64,000 nucleotides of DNA from Marinobacter sp. X15-166B (GTDB lineage: Bacteria > Pseudomonadota > Gammaproteobacteria > Pseudomonadales > Oleiphilaceae), in the NCBI RefSeq assembly GCF_001752365.1, contig NZ_MEIY01000001.1, forward strand, positions 765,012 through 829,011, read 5' to 3'. Position 1 is the stretch's first letter; each line of letters opens with the position of its first letter. Shown here piece after piece: positions 55,339 through 64,000 of the stretch. The notes below the pieces were generated by a model. The model searched no databases. It was not told where the DNA came from and was given only the letters and a program-made list of their open reading frames with translations. A program made the position numbers and the translations under genes.

Positions 55339-56337
55339 ATGCTGCCTTCGGCAAAAATCGGGCCGTACACTTTGCCCAACCCCTTGATCGTTGCACCCAT
55401 GGCGGGTGTCACCGATCGCCCGTTCCGCTTGTTGTGCCGGCAGCTCGGCGCGGGGTTGGCGGTGTCTGAAATGGTGATCGCCGACAGCAAGCTGTGGCAT
55501 ACCCGAAAGTCCCGGCTGCGGCTGGACCATCAGGGCGAACCCGGTCCCCGGTCGGTGCAGATCGCCGGCGGTGACCCGGAGATGCTGGCCCATGCCGCCA
55601 GACTGAACGCCGAGTACGGCGCCCAGATCATTGACATCAATATGGGTTGCCCGGCGAAGAAAGTATGTAACAAAGCAGCGGGTTCGGCGTTAATGAAAGA
55701 CGTCCCCCTGGTGCGCGACATTCTTGTGGCGGTGGTGGCTGCGGTGGACATTCCGGTCACCTTGAAGATCCGTACCGGGTGGGACCGGGACAACCGCAAC
55801 GCGCTGCTGATCGCCCGGCTGGCAGAAGATGCGGGCATCCAGGCGCTGGCCATCCATGGCCGCACCCGGACGGACGGGTATAAAGGCGAGGCGGAGTACG
55901 ACACCATCGCCGAGGTCAAATCCCGGGTCAACATCCCGGTGTTTGCCAACGGTGATATCAGCTCGCCGGAAAAAGCTCGCGAGGTGCTTGATTACACCGG
56001 CGCGGACGGCCTGCTCATCGGTCGCGCCGCCCAGGGCCGCCCGTGGATATTCCGGGAAATTCTGCATTTTCTGGAAACCGGGGAACACCTGCCCCCACCG
56101 GGTCTGGACGAAGTCGAAGCGATCCTCACCGGCCATATGACCGCCTTGCACGCGTTCTACGGCGACCACATGGGGCCGAAAATAGCCCGCAAACATGTGG
56201 GTTGGTATTTGCAGTCCCACGATCACGAACGAACGTTCAGACGCAGTTTCAATGCCCTTGAACTGGCGCAGGAACAACTAGACAGTATTCAACAGTATTT
56301 TTCAGGCTTACGAAATGGAGAGGTATTCGCAGCATGA
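55339..56337 (+). CDS. dusB: tRNA dihydrouridine synthase B
   Basis: 332 residues from the ATG at 55339; a GTG at 55321 adds six. FMN TIM-barrel signatures [26 protein letters not shown] with the catalytic Cys, and [12 protein letters not shown] are present. It makes dihydrouridine in tRNA. The stop overlaps the fis start (ATGA), the conserved dusB-fis pair. Confidence 0.96.
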   Translation: MLPSAKIGPYTLPNPLIVAPMAGVTDRPFRLLCRQLGAGLAVSEMVIADSKLWHTRKSRLRLDHQGEPGPRSVQIAGGDPEMLAHAARLNAEYGAQIIDINMGCPAKKVCNKAAGSALMKDVPLVRDILVAVVAAVDIPVTLKIRTGWDRDNRNALLIARLAEDAGIQALAIHGRTRTDGYKGEAEYDTIAEVKSRVNIPVFANGDISSPEKAREVLDYTGADGLLIGRAAQGRPWIFREILHFLETGEHLPPPGLDEVEAILTGHMTALHAFYGDHMGPKIARKHVGWYLQSHDHERTFRRSFNALELAQEQLDSIQQYFSGLRNGEVFAA

Positions 56338-56651
56338 CCGCTGAAACACTGGCAAATGATTCTCTGGCGCAGCCGGCCAATGACGACGCTCATCAGTTGC
56401 AGACGGTGAGCACGAGTGGCACCACCGTCACTCTGCGCGACAGCGTTGAAGTTGCACTGAAAAACTACATCGCCCAGCTCGACGGCGCCCCGGTAACGGA
56501 CGTTTACCAGCTGGTGCTCTCGGAAGTGGAGGCACCGCTGCTGGAACAGGTGATGAAATACACCCGCAACAACCAGACCAAAGCCTCCACCATGCTGGGG
56601 CTGAACCGGGGCACCTTGCGCAAAAAGCTAAAGCAGTACGGTCTGCTATAA
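56334..56651 (+). CDS. fis: DNA-binding protein Fis
   Basis: 105 residues. The C-terminal helix-turn-helix [20 protein letters not shown] and the preceding dimerisation helices match Fis. The N-terminus is slightly longer than in E. coli (98 aa). Fis bends DNA and controls rRNA, growth genes and its own promoter. Confidence 0.96.
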   Translation: MTAETLANDSLAQPANDDAHQLQTVSTSGTTVTLRDSVEVALKNYIAQLDGAPVTDVYQLVLSEVEAPLLEQVMKYTRNNQTKASTMLGLNRGTLRKKLKQYGLL

Positions 56652-56736
56652 TTTCAGTCATCCAGGCTGACGCGAACGCCTGTCGACCCTCACCCGGCAG
56701 GCCTTCTAACTCTTACCAACCGAATAAATGTGACTC

Positions 56737-58317
56737 ATGGCAAATCAGGCTAATACCCCCGTCCGGCGCGCGCTCATCAGCGTCTCCGACAAAACCGGCA
56801 TCGTCGAATTCGCACGCGCCCTGACTCAGCTCGGCGTCGAATTGCTGTCCACCGGAGGCACCTTCCGTTTACTGCAAGACAATCAGATTCAGGTGACCGA
56901 GGTCAGCGACTACACCGGCTTCCCGGAGATGATGGACGGCCGCGTCAAAACCCTGCACCCCAAAATCCACGGCGGCATCCTGGGCCGGCGGGGCACCGAC
57001 GACGATGTCATGAGCACGCACCAGATCAACCCGATCGATATGGTGGTGGTCAACCTCTACCCGTTCGAGTCCACCGTTGCCAACCCGGATTGCGATCTGG
57101 CAACCGCCATCGAACACATTGATATTGGCGGCCCGACCATGGTGCGCGCGGCGGCCAAAAACCACAACGACGTGGCCATTGTGGTGAATTCTTCGGATTA
57201 CGGCCGTATTCTGGCGGAACTGGAGCAGAGCGGCGGCCAACTGGGCTACGACACCCGGTTTGATCTGGCGGTGAAAGCGTTCGAACACACCGCCGGGTAC
57301 GACGGTGCCATCGCCAACTATCTGGGTGGGCGCACCAGCGACAACCAGAACCCCTTGTTCCCGCGCACCTTCAACACCCAGTTCGTGAAGGTGCAGGACA
57401 TGCGTTACGGGGAAAATCCGCACCAGCGTGCAGCCTTTTACGCCGAGCGTCACCCGCAGGAAGCCAGTGTCGCCACCGCCACCCAGTTGCAGGGCAAAGC
57501 CCTGTCGTTCAACAATGTGGCCGACACCGATGCCGCGCTGGAGTGCGTCAAACCGTTTGCAGACCCCGCCTGTGTGATCGTCAAGCACGCCAATCCCTGT
57601 GGCGTAGCCATCGGCGCCGACATTCTGCAGGCTTACGAACTGGCCTTCGCCACCGACCCCACCTCCGCGTTTGGTGGCATCATTGCCTTTAACCGCGAGC
57701 TGGACGCCACCACCGCCAAAGCCATCGTCGACCGTCAGTTTGTCGAAGTCATCATCGCACCCTCGGTCACCGCCGAGGCGGCCGAACTGGTGGCGGCCAA
57801 GAAAAACGTGCGCCTGCTGGCCTGCGGCGACCTCAACGGCGAGCGTGCCAAGGCGCTGGACTACAAGCGGGTCACCGGTGGCCTGCTGGTACAGGACCGT
57901 GATCTCGGCATGGTCGCCATGGAAGACGTCAAGGTGGTTACCGAGCGTCACCCGACCGAGGCGGAACTCAATGACCTGCTGTTCGCCTGGGAAGTTGCCA
58001 AGTACGTCAAGTCCAACGCAATTGTGTACACCAAGGCCGGACGCACCATCGGCATTGGTGCCGGCCAGATGAGTCGGGTATACAGCGCCAAAATAGCCGG
58101 CATCAAGGCCGCTGACGAGGGTCTGGAAGTTAAGGGTTCGGTGATGGCGTCTGACGCCTTCTTCCCGTTCCGCGATGGCATTGACGCGGCCGCCGCGGCA
58201 GGCATCGTGGCGGTTATCCAACCGGGTGGCTCCATGCGTGACCAGGAGGTGATTGATGCCGCCAACGAACACGGCATCGCCATGGTGTTTACCGGCATGC
58301 GGCATTTCCGCCATTAG
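56737..58317 (+). CDS. purH: Bifunctional AICAR transformylase/IMP cyclohydrolase
   Basis: 526 residues, standard length. The N-terminal cyclohydrolase has [17 protein letters not shown] and [15 protein letters not shown]; the transformylase has [11 protein letters not shown] and the C-terminal [11 protein letters not shown]. It performs the last two steps of IMP synthesis. fis lies upstream and purD downstream. Confidence 0.97.
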   Translation: MANQANTPVRRALISVSDKTGIVEFARALTQLGVELLSTGGTFRLLQDNQIQVTEVSDYTGFPEMMDGRVKTLHPKIHGGILGRRGTDDDVMSTHQINPIDMVVVNLYPFESTVANPDCDLATAIEHIDIGGPTMVRAAAKNHNDVAIVVNSSDYGRILAELEQSGGQLGYDTRFDLAVKAFEHTAGYDGAIANYLGGRTSDNQNPLFPRTFNTQFVKVQDMRYGENPHQRAAFYAERHPQEASVATATQLQGKALSFNNVADTDAALECVKPFADPACVIVKHANPCGVAIGADILQAYELAFATDPTSAFGGIIAFNRELDATTAKAIVDRQFVEVIIAPSVTAEAAELVAAKKNVRLLACGDLNGERAKALDYKRVTGGLLVQDRDLGMVAMEDVKVVTERHPTEAELNDLLFAWEVAKYVKSNAIVYTKAGRTIGIGAGQMSRVYSAKIAGIKAADEGLEVKGSVMASDAFFPFRDGIDAAAAAGIVAVIQPGGSMRDQEVIDAANEHGIAMVFTGMRHFRH

Positions 58318-58354
58318 GCGTCGCTCCCTCCGCTGAGAACACCCGCAATTGGCG

Positions 58355-58381
58355 CCGGTGCACCCTGGAGGGTTGCACCGG
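58355..58381 (+). other. Hairpin in the purH-purD spacer
   Basis: CCGGTGC at 58355-58361 pairs with GCACCGG at 58375-58381 and the stem extends through CCC/GGG. No T-run follows, so it is not a typical terminator. It may set relative purD expression or stabilise the message. Confidence 0.4.
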
Positions 58382-58443
58382 ACTTGGTATGGTTTTGCTC
58401 TGTCTGCAAGGCAGAGACAGACATTCAACATTGGGAAAACCTC

Positions 58444-59727
58444 ATGAACATTCTTGTGATCGGCAGTGGCGGACGTGAGCACGCCCTGGCATGGAAAGCG
58501 GCGCAATCGCCGCAGGCGGAGCGCGTATTCGTGGCGCCGGGCAACGCAGGCACCGCGCGCGAACCCGGGCTGGAGAACGTCGATATCGACGCGATGGATC
58601 TGCCTGCTCTGGCCGATTTTGCCGCCAGCAACCAGGTAGGCCTGACCATCGTCGGCCCCGAAGCCCCGCTGGTCGCCGGCATCGTTGACCTGTTTCAGGA
58701 ACGCGGCTTGCGGGTGTACGGTCCCACCGCCGGTGCCGCCCAACTGGAAGGTTCGAAAGCATTCAGCAAGGATTTCCTGGCCCGTCAGCAGATACCGACG
58801 GCGGCCTACGCCAACTTTACCGACGTGGACGACGCCCTGGCCTACGTTCGCCAGCAAGGCGCCCCCATTGTCGTCAAAGCCGACGGCCTGGCGGCCGGCA
58901 AAGGCGTGATTGTGGCCATGACCCTGGAGGAAGCGGAAACCGCAATCCGTGACATGCTGTCCGACAACGCTTTTGGCGACGCGGGCAGCCGCGTGGTGAT
59001 CGAAGAATTTCTGGTGGGCGAAGAAGCCAGTTTTATCGTCATGGTGGACGGTAAAAATGTGCTCGCCATGGCCACCTCACAGGACCACAAGCGGGTCGGC
59101 GACGGCGACACCGGTCCCAACACCGGCGGCATGGGAGCCTACTCCCCCGCCCCGGTGGTCACTCCGGACATTCATCAGCGCATTATGGATGAGGTCATTT
59201 ACCCCACCGTCCGGGGGATGGCCGCCGAAGGACACCCGTACACCGGTTTCCTGTATGCCGGCCTGATGATTGATGACACCGGTTGTCCGAAAGTCATCGA
59301 ATTCAACTGCCGTTTTGGTGACCCGGAAACCCAGCCCATCGTGATGCGCATGCAATCCGATCTGGTGGCCCTGTGCGACGCGGCCATTGACGGCAAGCTG
59401 GATGAGTGCGACTCCCTTTGGGACGAGCGTGCGGCGGTTGGGGTGGTGATGGCCGCCGGAGGTTACCCGGCTGACTACCGTAAGGGGGACGTCATTTCGG
59501 GTCTGCCGCAGCAGGACAGTCAGGAGGCCAAGGTGTTCCACGCGGGCACCGCCCTGCGCAATGACGAGGTGGTCACCAACGGTGGCCGGGTGCTGTGCGT
59601 GACCGCCTTGGGCCATACGGTCACGGAAGCCCAGCAGCGGGCCTACGATCTGGCTCAACAGGTGCAGTGGCAGGGGGCGTTCTATCGCACCGACATCGCC
59701 TACCGGGCGATCGCCCGCGAAACCTGA
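58444..59727 (+). CDS. purD: Phosphoribosylamine-glycine ligase
   Basis: 427 residues from the ATG at 58444 (MNILVIGSGGREHAL). ATP-grasp motifs VVKADGLAAGKGV, GEEASFIVMVDG, NTGGMGAYSP and IEFNCRFGDPE are intact. It makes glycinamide ribonucleotide. It lies 126 bp after purH, likely same transcript. Confidence 0.97.
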   Translation: MNILVIGSGGREHALAWKAAQSPQAERVFVAPGNAGTAREPGLENVDIDAMDLPALADFAASNQVGLTIVGPEAPLVAGIVDLFQERGLRVYGPTAGAAQLEGSKAFSKDFLARQQIPTAAYANFTDVDDALAYVRQQGAPIVVKADGLAAGKGVIVAMTLEEAETAIRDMLSDNAFGDAGSRVVIEEFLVGEEASFIVMVDGKNVLAMATSQDHKRVGDGDTGPNTGGMGAYSPAPVVTPDIHQRIMDEVIYPTVRGMAAEGHPYTGFLYAGLMIDDTGCPKVIEFNCRFGDPETQPIVMRMQSDLVALCDAAIDGKLDECDSLWDERAAVGVVMAAGGYPADYRKGDVISGLPQQDSQEAKVFHAGTALRNDEVVTNGGRVLCVTALGHTVTEAQQRAYDLAQQVQWQGAFYRTDIAYRAIARET

Positions 59728-59806
59728 GCCGATGTGTGCGGCAAGCGGCCCGCCCCATGGCTGAGCCGCTTGCCCATTAACGCCAACCAACCAACAGGCG
59801 CTGGCG

Positions 59807-61378
59807 ATGCCCGAAGCTCTCTGGATCACGTTCGCATTTGCCCTGGGGCTGCTGGTGAAAGGCGCGGGACTGCCCCCGCTGGTTGGTTATCTCGCCGCCG
59901 GATTCACCCTCAGCGGACTCAGCGCCTTCACTCAGGAACCCATCGAGAGCACCGACGTGCTCAACCACATCGCCCACGTCGGGGTCCTGCTGCTGCTGTT
60001 CACCGTCGGACTCAAACTGAAGCTGCGCTCGATACTCAGCCCCGAAGTGATCGGCGGCAGCCTGCTCCACTTTCTCATTACCACCATCGTTTTTGCGCCG
60101 GGCCTGTACCTGCTGCTCGGACTCACCTGGCAGGCGGCGTTACTGCTGGCCATTGCCCTGTCGTTTTCAAGCACGGTCCTGGCCGCCAAGGTTCTGGAAA
60201 ACAAGCGTGAGCTGCGGGCGTTTCACGGCCGGGTCACCATCGGCATTCTGGTCATGCAGGATCTGATTGCCCTGCTGGTCATGAGTCTGGCGGTGGGCGA
60301 CTCCCCGTCCCCCTGGGCGCTGCTGTTGTTTTTATTGCCCTTACTGCGTCCGCTGCTGTACCGGTTACTGGATGTCTGTGGCCATGAAGAGCTGCTGGTG
60401 TTGCTGGGGCTGATGCTGGCCCTGGTTCTCGGCGGGGTGGGGTTCGAATCCTTGGGGCTCAGCTCGGAACTGGGCGCGCTGGTGTTTGGCTCCATGCTGG
60501 CCAAACACCCCCGCGCGGTGGAGCTGTCCAAATCCCTGTGGGCGGTTAAAGAGGTGTTTCTGGTCGGTTTTTTCCTGCAGATTGGCATTGGCGGTCTTCC
60601 CGACGCCTCTGCCATGGTGTTTGCAGTACTCGCAGCTCTGGCGCTGCCCCTCAAGGGCCTGCTGTTTTTCGGTTTGCTGCTGGTATTCCGGCTGCGCTCC
60701 CGCAGCAGTTTTCTGACCAGTCTGGCACTCACCAATTACAGTGAGTTCGGGTTGATCGTCGCCAGTGTGGCGCTGCCTCAATGGCTGGTTCCCCTGGCGC
60801 TGTCGGTGTCCCTGTCGTTTATCATCTCGGCACCGATCAACCGCATATCCCACGCGCTTTACGAACGCTATGCCCACCGCCTGGCCCCCATGGAAGGCAA
60901 CCGGCGCCACCCGGACGAGCAGCCGGTTTCCCTGGGCGAGACCCGCATTCTGGTCATGGGCATGGGGCGCACCGGCACCGCCGCCTACGACCGCCTGCTC
61001 GATTCCGACCCGCGGATCATGGGACTGGATTCCGATCCGTCCAAGGCGCTGATGCATCTGAAGGCGGGACGTAATGTGGTGTTTGCCGATGGCGAAGACA
61101 CCGGTTTCTGGCAGCAGCTTCACATGCCCCGGTTGCAGGCCGTGGTGTTGGCCATGAGCGATATCGAAAGCAAACTGATCGCCGCCCGCATGCTGCGCCA
61201 GCGCGGGTTCCTCGGCTACATCATTGCCCACACGATGTATGCCGACGAAGCCGAACAGATCAAAGACGCCGGCGCCAACGAAGCCTACCTCACCATGAAC
61301 GAAACCGGCGTGGCGTTGGCCGGCCACATCGACGATTACCTGTCCCGGCCCCACTTCCAGTCACCAGGTTCCCCCTGA
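59807..61378 (+). CDS. Kef-type K+/H+ (CPA2) antiporter with RCK/TrkA-N domain
   Basis: 523 residues. About twelve membrane segments (to about 350) of the CPA2 exchanger fold, with LLLFTVGLKLKLRS and FSSTVLAAKVLE, precede a Rossmann RCK domain (about 380-510; MGMGRTGTAAYDRL). The acidic residue in the VMQDLIALL segment is retained. It probably exchanges K+ or Na+ for H+ under nucleotide control; E. coli YbaL/KefB are relatives. In Pseudomonas retS follows purD instead. Confidence 0.9.
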   Translation: MPEALWITFAFALGLLVKGAGLPPLVGYLAAGFTLSGLSAFTQEPIESTDVLNHIAHVGVLLLLFTVGLKLKLRSILSPEVIGGSLLHFLITTIVFAPGLYLLLGLTWQAALLLAIALSFSSTVLAAKVLENKRELRAFHGRVTIGILVMQDLIALLVMSLAVGDSPSPWALLLFLLPLLRPLLYRLLDVCGHEELLVLLGLMLALVLGGVGFESLGLSSELGALVFGSMLAKHPRAVELSKSLWAVKEVFLVGFFLQIGIGGLPDASAMVFAVLAALALPLKGLLFFGLLLVFRLRSRSSFLTSLALTNYSEFGLIVASVALPQWLVPLALSVSLSFIISAPINRISHALYERYAHRLAPMEGNRRHPDEQPVSLGETRILVMGMGRTGTAAYDRLLDSDPRIMGLDSDPSKALMHLKAGRNVVFADGEDTGFWQQLHMPRLQAVVLAMSDIESKLIAARMLRQRGFLGYIIAHTMYADEAEQIKDAGANEAYLTMNETGVALAGHIDDYLSRPHFQSPGSP

Positions 61379-61604
61379 CCCGTGCAGATGTCGAATCTTT
61401 TTACAACCCATGCCCGTCAAGCTCTGACTCTGCTGCAGTAAACCGCTGTTTTCCTGCCTTTTGGCCTACCAATGGCATATATGCTGCTGCCTTTCTGGGC
61501 ATGCCATCAGCTTGAACGTCACTCCCGTGATACAGGCGGTTCCGAGGGTGCCCGGATGTTCTCCAGCGTTCACTCCGCACACTGCTTTGCCCGGGAGTCA
61601 CATC
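61379..61604. other. Intergenic region before the VpsR-like regulator
   Basis: A 226-bp gap. A frame open from 61461 joins the regulator gene but has no ribosome site and unlikely composition, so I start the gene at 61605. No promoter was assigned. Confidence 0.4.
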
Positions 61605-62957
61605 ATGGAAGCGAAAAGGACACTATTGTGGCTGGCGCCCACGCTCAGCGGAAAACTCCACCGGCCACTGAGCCCCCGCTGGGAGGTGCTGCCGGTGCAG
61701 ATCAATCAGCCACCCGCGCCCTTGCGCAGCGCGCACCACATTCGCGTGGGGGTCATCGACCTCACTGACAGCGCCACCCCGACCCACCCCCACCTGGAGC
61801 ACTGGCTGGACCTGCTCAGTCCGGTTTCCTGGGTGGCGCTGACGCCCGCCCTGCCGGCCGCGGCGCCCCCACTCAATCACCTGATCAGCACCTACTGTGC
61901 GGACTATCACACCCTGCCGCTGGACCCGTTGCGGCTGAATAACGTGCTTGGCCACTTATGGGGGATGGCCAACCTGCAGGCGCGCCTGCACCAGTCTCAG
62001 GCCTTGCCGCTGCAGCACCAGGCCCTGTCAGGAAATTCGATGGCCATCCGGCAGACGCGCAGCTTGTTACGTCGCTTCGCCAGCACCATGGAGCCGGTGC
62101 TGATCTGCGGTCAAAGCGGAACCGGCAAGGAGGCCGCAGCGCGCTTTGTGCACGCCCACTCGCCGGTGAGCAATGGCCCGTTCATCGCCATCAACTGCGC
62201 TGCACTGCCCCCTTCTTTTACCCAAAGCGAATTGCTCGGCCATGACAAAGATGCGATTGCCGGTGTTGCTGGGGAGCGTTCCGGTCGGACAACCGCCGCC
62301 CGGGGCGGTTCACTGCTGCTGATGGGAATTGATGAGCTGTTGGCGGAGCAACAGTCGGCATTGTTGCGTTTCCTGCAGGAAGGCATGGTAGACCGGGTCG
62401 GCGGGCACCAGATGCAGGCGGCACGGCCGCGGGTGATCGTGACCAGCTCACGCCCCCTGCAGGAACTGGTGGCCAATAATCAGTTTCGCGGCGATGTGTA
62501 TTACCGGTTGGGTGGCCTCAGGGTCGCCCTGCCAGAACTGCATCAGCGCCTTGAGGACATCCCCCTGCTGACCCGTGAATACCTCAGACGCATATCGCCG
62601 GAACAGCCCCGGTGCCTGACGGAAGATGCCATGCGGTGCCTGCTCACCCACACCTGGCCGGGCAACCTCCGTGAGCTGGATAACCGGTTACGGCAAGCGG
62701 TGTTGCTCAGCAACCAGGAAACCATCACGGCGCGCGAGTTGGGGTTCACTCCCACCCGTGATGGCAGCACCACGGGTCTGAGCCTTGAACAGTTTCGCGC
62801 CCGTGCGGAAAAACAGGCTCTGACCTCCACCCTGGCCCTGACCAACAACAATGTGGCGGCCGCCGCCCGTCTGCTGAACATCTCCCGGGTGTCCCTGTAC
62901 CGCTTGATGGAAAAGCACCATACCACCCACCGCCGGTCCGGCAGGCGCTCCTCCTGA
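61605..62957 (+). CDS. Sigma-54-type AAA+ regulator with degenerate motifs (VpsR-like)
   Basis: 450 residues from the ATG at 61605 with GGGAG upstream. An N-terminal domain (about 1-125) fits a degenerate receiver of the VpsR kind without a clear phosphoacceptor. The AAA+ domain has Walker A GQSGTGKE, but the sigma-54 contact loop GAFTGA is replaced by DAIAGVAGE and Walker B is altered (SLLLMGIDEL). A Fis-type helix-turn-helix closes it (NNVAAAARLLNISRVSLYRL). Like VpsR and FleQ it probably acts with sigma-70, perhaps via c-di-GMP; the ligand is inference. It converges on aceA. Confidence 0.85.
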   Translation: MEAKRTLLWLAPTLSGKLHRPLSPRWEVLPVQINQPPAPLRSAHHIRVGVIDLTDSATPTHPHLEHWLDLLSPVSWVALTPALPAAAPPLNHLISTYCADYHTLPLDPLRLNNVLGHLWGMANLQARLHQSQALPLQHQALSGNSMAIRQTRSLLRRFASTMEPVLICGQSGTGKEAAARFVHAHSPVSNGPFIAINCAALPPSFTQSELLGHDKDAIAGVAGERSGRTTAARGGSLLLMGIDELLAEQQSALLRFLQEGMVDRVGGHQMQAARPRVIVTSSRPLQELVANNQFRGDVYYRLGGLRVALPELHQRLEDIPLLTREYLRRISPEQPRCLTEDAMRCLLTHTWPGNLRELDNRLRQAVLLSNQETITARELGFTPTRDGSTTGLSLEQFRARAEKQALTSTLALTNNNVAAAARLLNISRVSLYRLMEKHHTTHRRSGRRSS

Positions 62958-63042
62958 GCTGGCACCCTGCGGTGGTGCGCATCCCTGCAGCGATCGGGGG
63001 GACCACCACCGGATGCCCGGCGATGGCGCCTCCATAAAAAAA

Positions 63043-63066
63043 GGCGGCTCCTGTATCGGAGCCGCC
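63043..63066 (-). terminator. Terminator of aceA
   Basis: On the leftward strand GGCGGCTCC, a 6-nt loop, GGAGCCGCC and then a T-run (stem 63043-63051 with 63058-63066), 30 bp after the aceA stop. The opposite strand lacks a T-run. Confidence 0.93.
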
Positions 63067-63095
63067 TCGTGCCATCAACGATTGACCGCTTGCGG

Positions 63096-64000
63096 TCAGA
63101 TGTCCTCGAACTGTCCCATGGTATTGTCTTTACCACCAGCCAGCAGGGCGGCTTCACCGGCAAAGAATTCCTTGTGGTCATCACCAATGTTCGAGCCGGC
63201 CATATCCTGGTGTTTCACCGTGGCGATACCCTGACGGATCTCCTCCCGCTGGACACCGGCTACGTACGCCAGCATGCCTTCATCGCCGAAGTAGCCTTTC
63301 GCCAGGTTGTCGGTCGACAGCGCCGCGGTGTGGTAGGTCGGCAGGGTGATCAGGTGATGGAAGACACCCGCTTCCCGTGCTGCGTCACGCTGGAAGTTCC
63401 GGGTCCACTCGTCGGCCACTTCCGCCAGCTCGGAACCGTCGTATTCAGCGCTCATCAGGCGGTCGCGATCGTAGGCCGAGACGTCTTTACCCTCTTCGAC
63501 CCAGGCATCGAACACCTGCTGGCGGAAGTTCAGCGTCCAGTTGAACGACGGGCTGTTGTTGTACACCAGCTTGGCATCCGGCACTTCTGCCTTGATGCGG
63601 TTGACCATGGCCGCGATCTGTCCAACGTGGGGTTTCTCGGTTTCGATCCACAACAGATCGGCACCGTTCTGCAGACTGGCGATACAGTCCAGCACCACGC
63701 GGTCTTCACCCGAACCTTCCTTGAACTGGAACAGCCCGGAAGCCAGACGTTTGGGCTTAACCAGTTTGCCGTTCTGCTTGATCACCACGTCACCGTTGTT
63801 GATGTCGTCGGCACTGGTAATCACGTCCCCGTCGATGAAGCTGTTGTACTGGTCACCCAGATCACCGGGCTCGTTGGTCACTGCGATCTGCTTGGTCAAG
63901 CCGGCACCCAGGGAATCGGTACGCGCCACGATCACCCCGTCATCCACGCCCAATTCGAGGAACGCCAGCCGTACGGCGTTGATCTTGGACAGAAAATCGG
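63096..64000 (-). CDS. aceA: Isocitrate lyase (3' part; start lies beyond right edge)
   Basis: About 300 C-terminal residues, open to the window edge. Segments FLELGVDDGVIVARTDSLG, WIETEKPHVGQIAAM and YNNSPSFNWT are typical, and the C-terminus (GGKDNTMGQFEDI) matches the ~530-residue isocitrate lyases of Pseudomonas-like bacteria. The catalytic KKCGH loop should lie outside the window. The enzyme cleaves isocitrate to glyoxylate and succinate in the glyoxylate shunt. Confidence 0.94.
   Translation of the reverse strand, partial: DFLSKINAVRLAFLELGVDDGVIVARTDSLGAGLTKQIAVTNEPGDLGDQYNSFIDGDVITSADDINNGDVVIKQNGKLVKPKRLASGLFQFKEGSGEDRVVLDCIASLQNGADLLWIETEKPHVGQIAAMVNRIKAEVPDAKLVYNNSPSFNWTLNFRQQVFDAWVEEGKDVSAYDRDRLMSAEYDGSELAEVADEWTRNFQRDAAREAGVFHHLITLPTYHTAALSTDNLAKGYFGDEGMLAYVAGVQREEIRQGIATVKHQDMAGSNIGDDHKEFFAGEAALLAGGKDNTMGQFEDI

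Noticed and set aside
56647..56652. TATAAT overlapping the fis stop as a purH promoter
   Set aside because: No matching -35 box at acceptable spacing; purH may simply be read through from fis.
56869..58857. A 662-codon leftward frame opposite purH and purD
   Set aside because: Shadow of two intact purine genes with third-position GC bias; no recognisable domain.

Overview
The window looks like a GC-rich gammaproteobacterial chromosome of the Pseudomonas/Marinobacter/Oceanospirillales kind, entered from the left through the end of an AT-richer genomic island. The evidence is gene order: ubiE-ubiJ-ubiB-hisI-hisE-tatABC-rsmE, ygfB-pepP-ubiH-ubiI next to a ZapB-like gene, zapA, 6S RNA and ygfA, and aroQ-accBC-prmA-dusB-fis-purHD are all arrangements known from that group. 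I cannot name a species from the sequence alone.

Positions 1-6600 are accessory DNA. Reading leftwards from 1497 there is a two-gene unit: a small zinc-ribbon protein and, running off the left edge, a protein carrying the three family-A DNA polymerase motifs in the correct order. An intact IS3-family element (1693-2894, 4-bp target duplication) separates this from a solo serine resolvase with a res-like array beside it. Then come three tightly overlapping AT-rich genes (3974-6126), the last a PD-(D/E)XK nuclease-like protein. This is the best candidate for an undescribed defence-type system here. The island ends at 6569-6600 in a copy of only the 3' end of tmRNA (ssrA), a common integration target.

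Positions 6654-12210 hold an envelope/signalling cluster: a CHASE2-PAS-GGDEF-EAL protein, a FecR-domain protein with about ten 14-residue Gly/Asp repeats, and a divergent TpsB-like outer-membrane barrel. A 2OG-Fe(II) oxygenase and a glyoxalase II-like hydrolase follow. Positions 13755-19899 hold a TRAP transporter and a winged-helix regulator, divergent from the 5-oxoprolinase genes pxpABC; three palindromes lie between them, and pxpC is frameshifted at a C8 tract. Then come a crotonase, a Na+/Ca2+ exchanger, msrA/msrB, fumC and an aldehyde dehydrogenase.

Positions 26735-45401 are mainly core metabolism: ubiquinone synthesis, histidine synthesis, Tat export, cell-division accessory proteins, 6S RNA, ilvA, rpiA and ppa. 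Positions 45493-50482 contain a DUF2333 protein, a LapD-like c-di-GMP receptor and a divergent diguanylate cyclase. Positions 50706-59727 are the aroQ-accB-accC-prmA-(zinc-ribbon/DUF3426)-dusB-fis-purH-purD block, where the DUF3426 gene is also broken at a C8 tract. The window closes with a Kef-type antiporter, a VpsR-like regulator with degenerate ATPase motifs, and the 3' part of isocitrate lyase.
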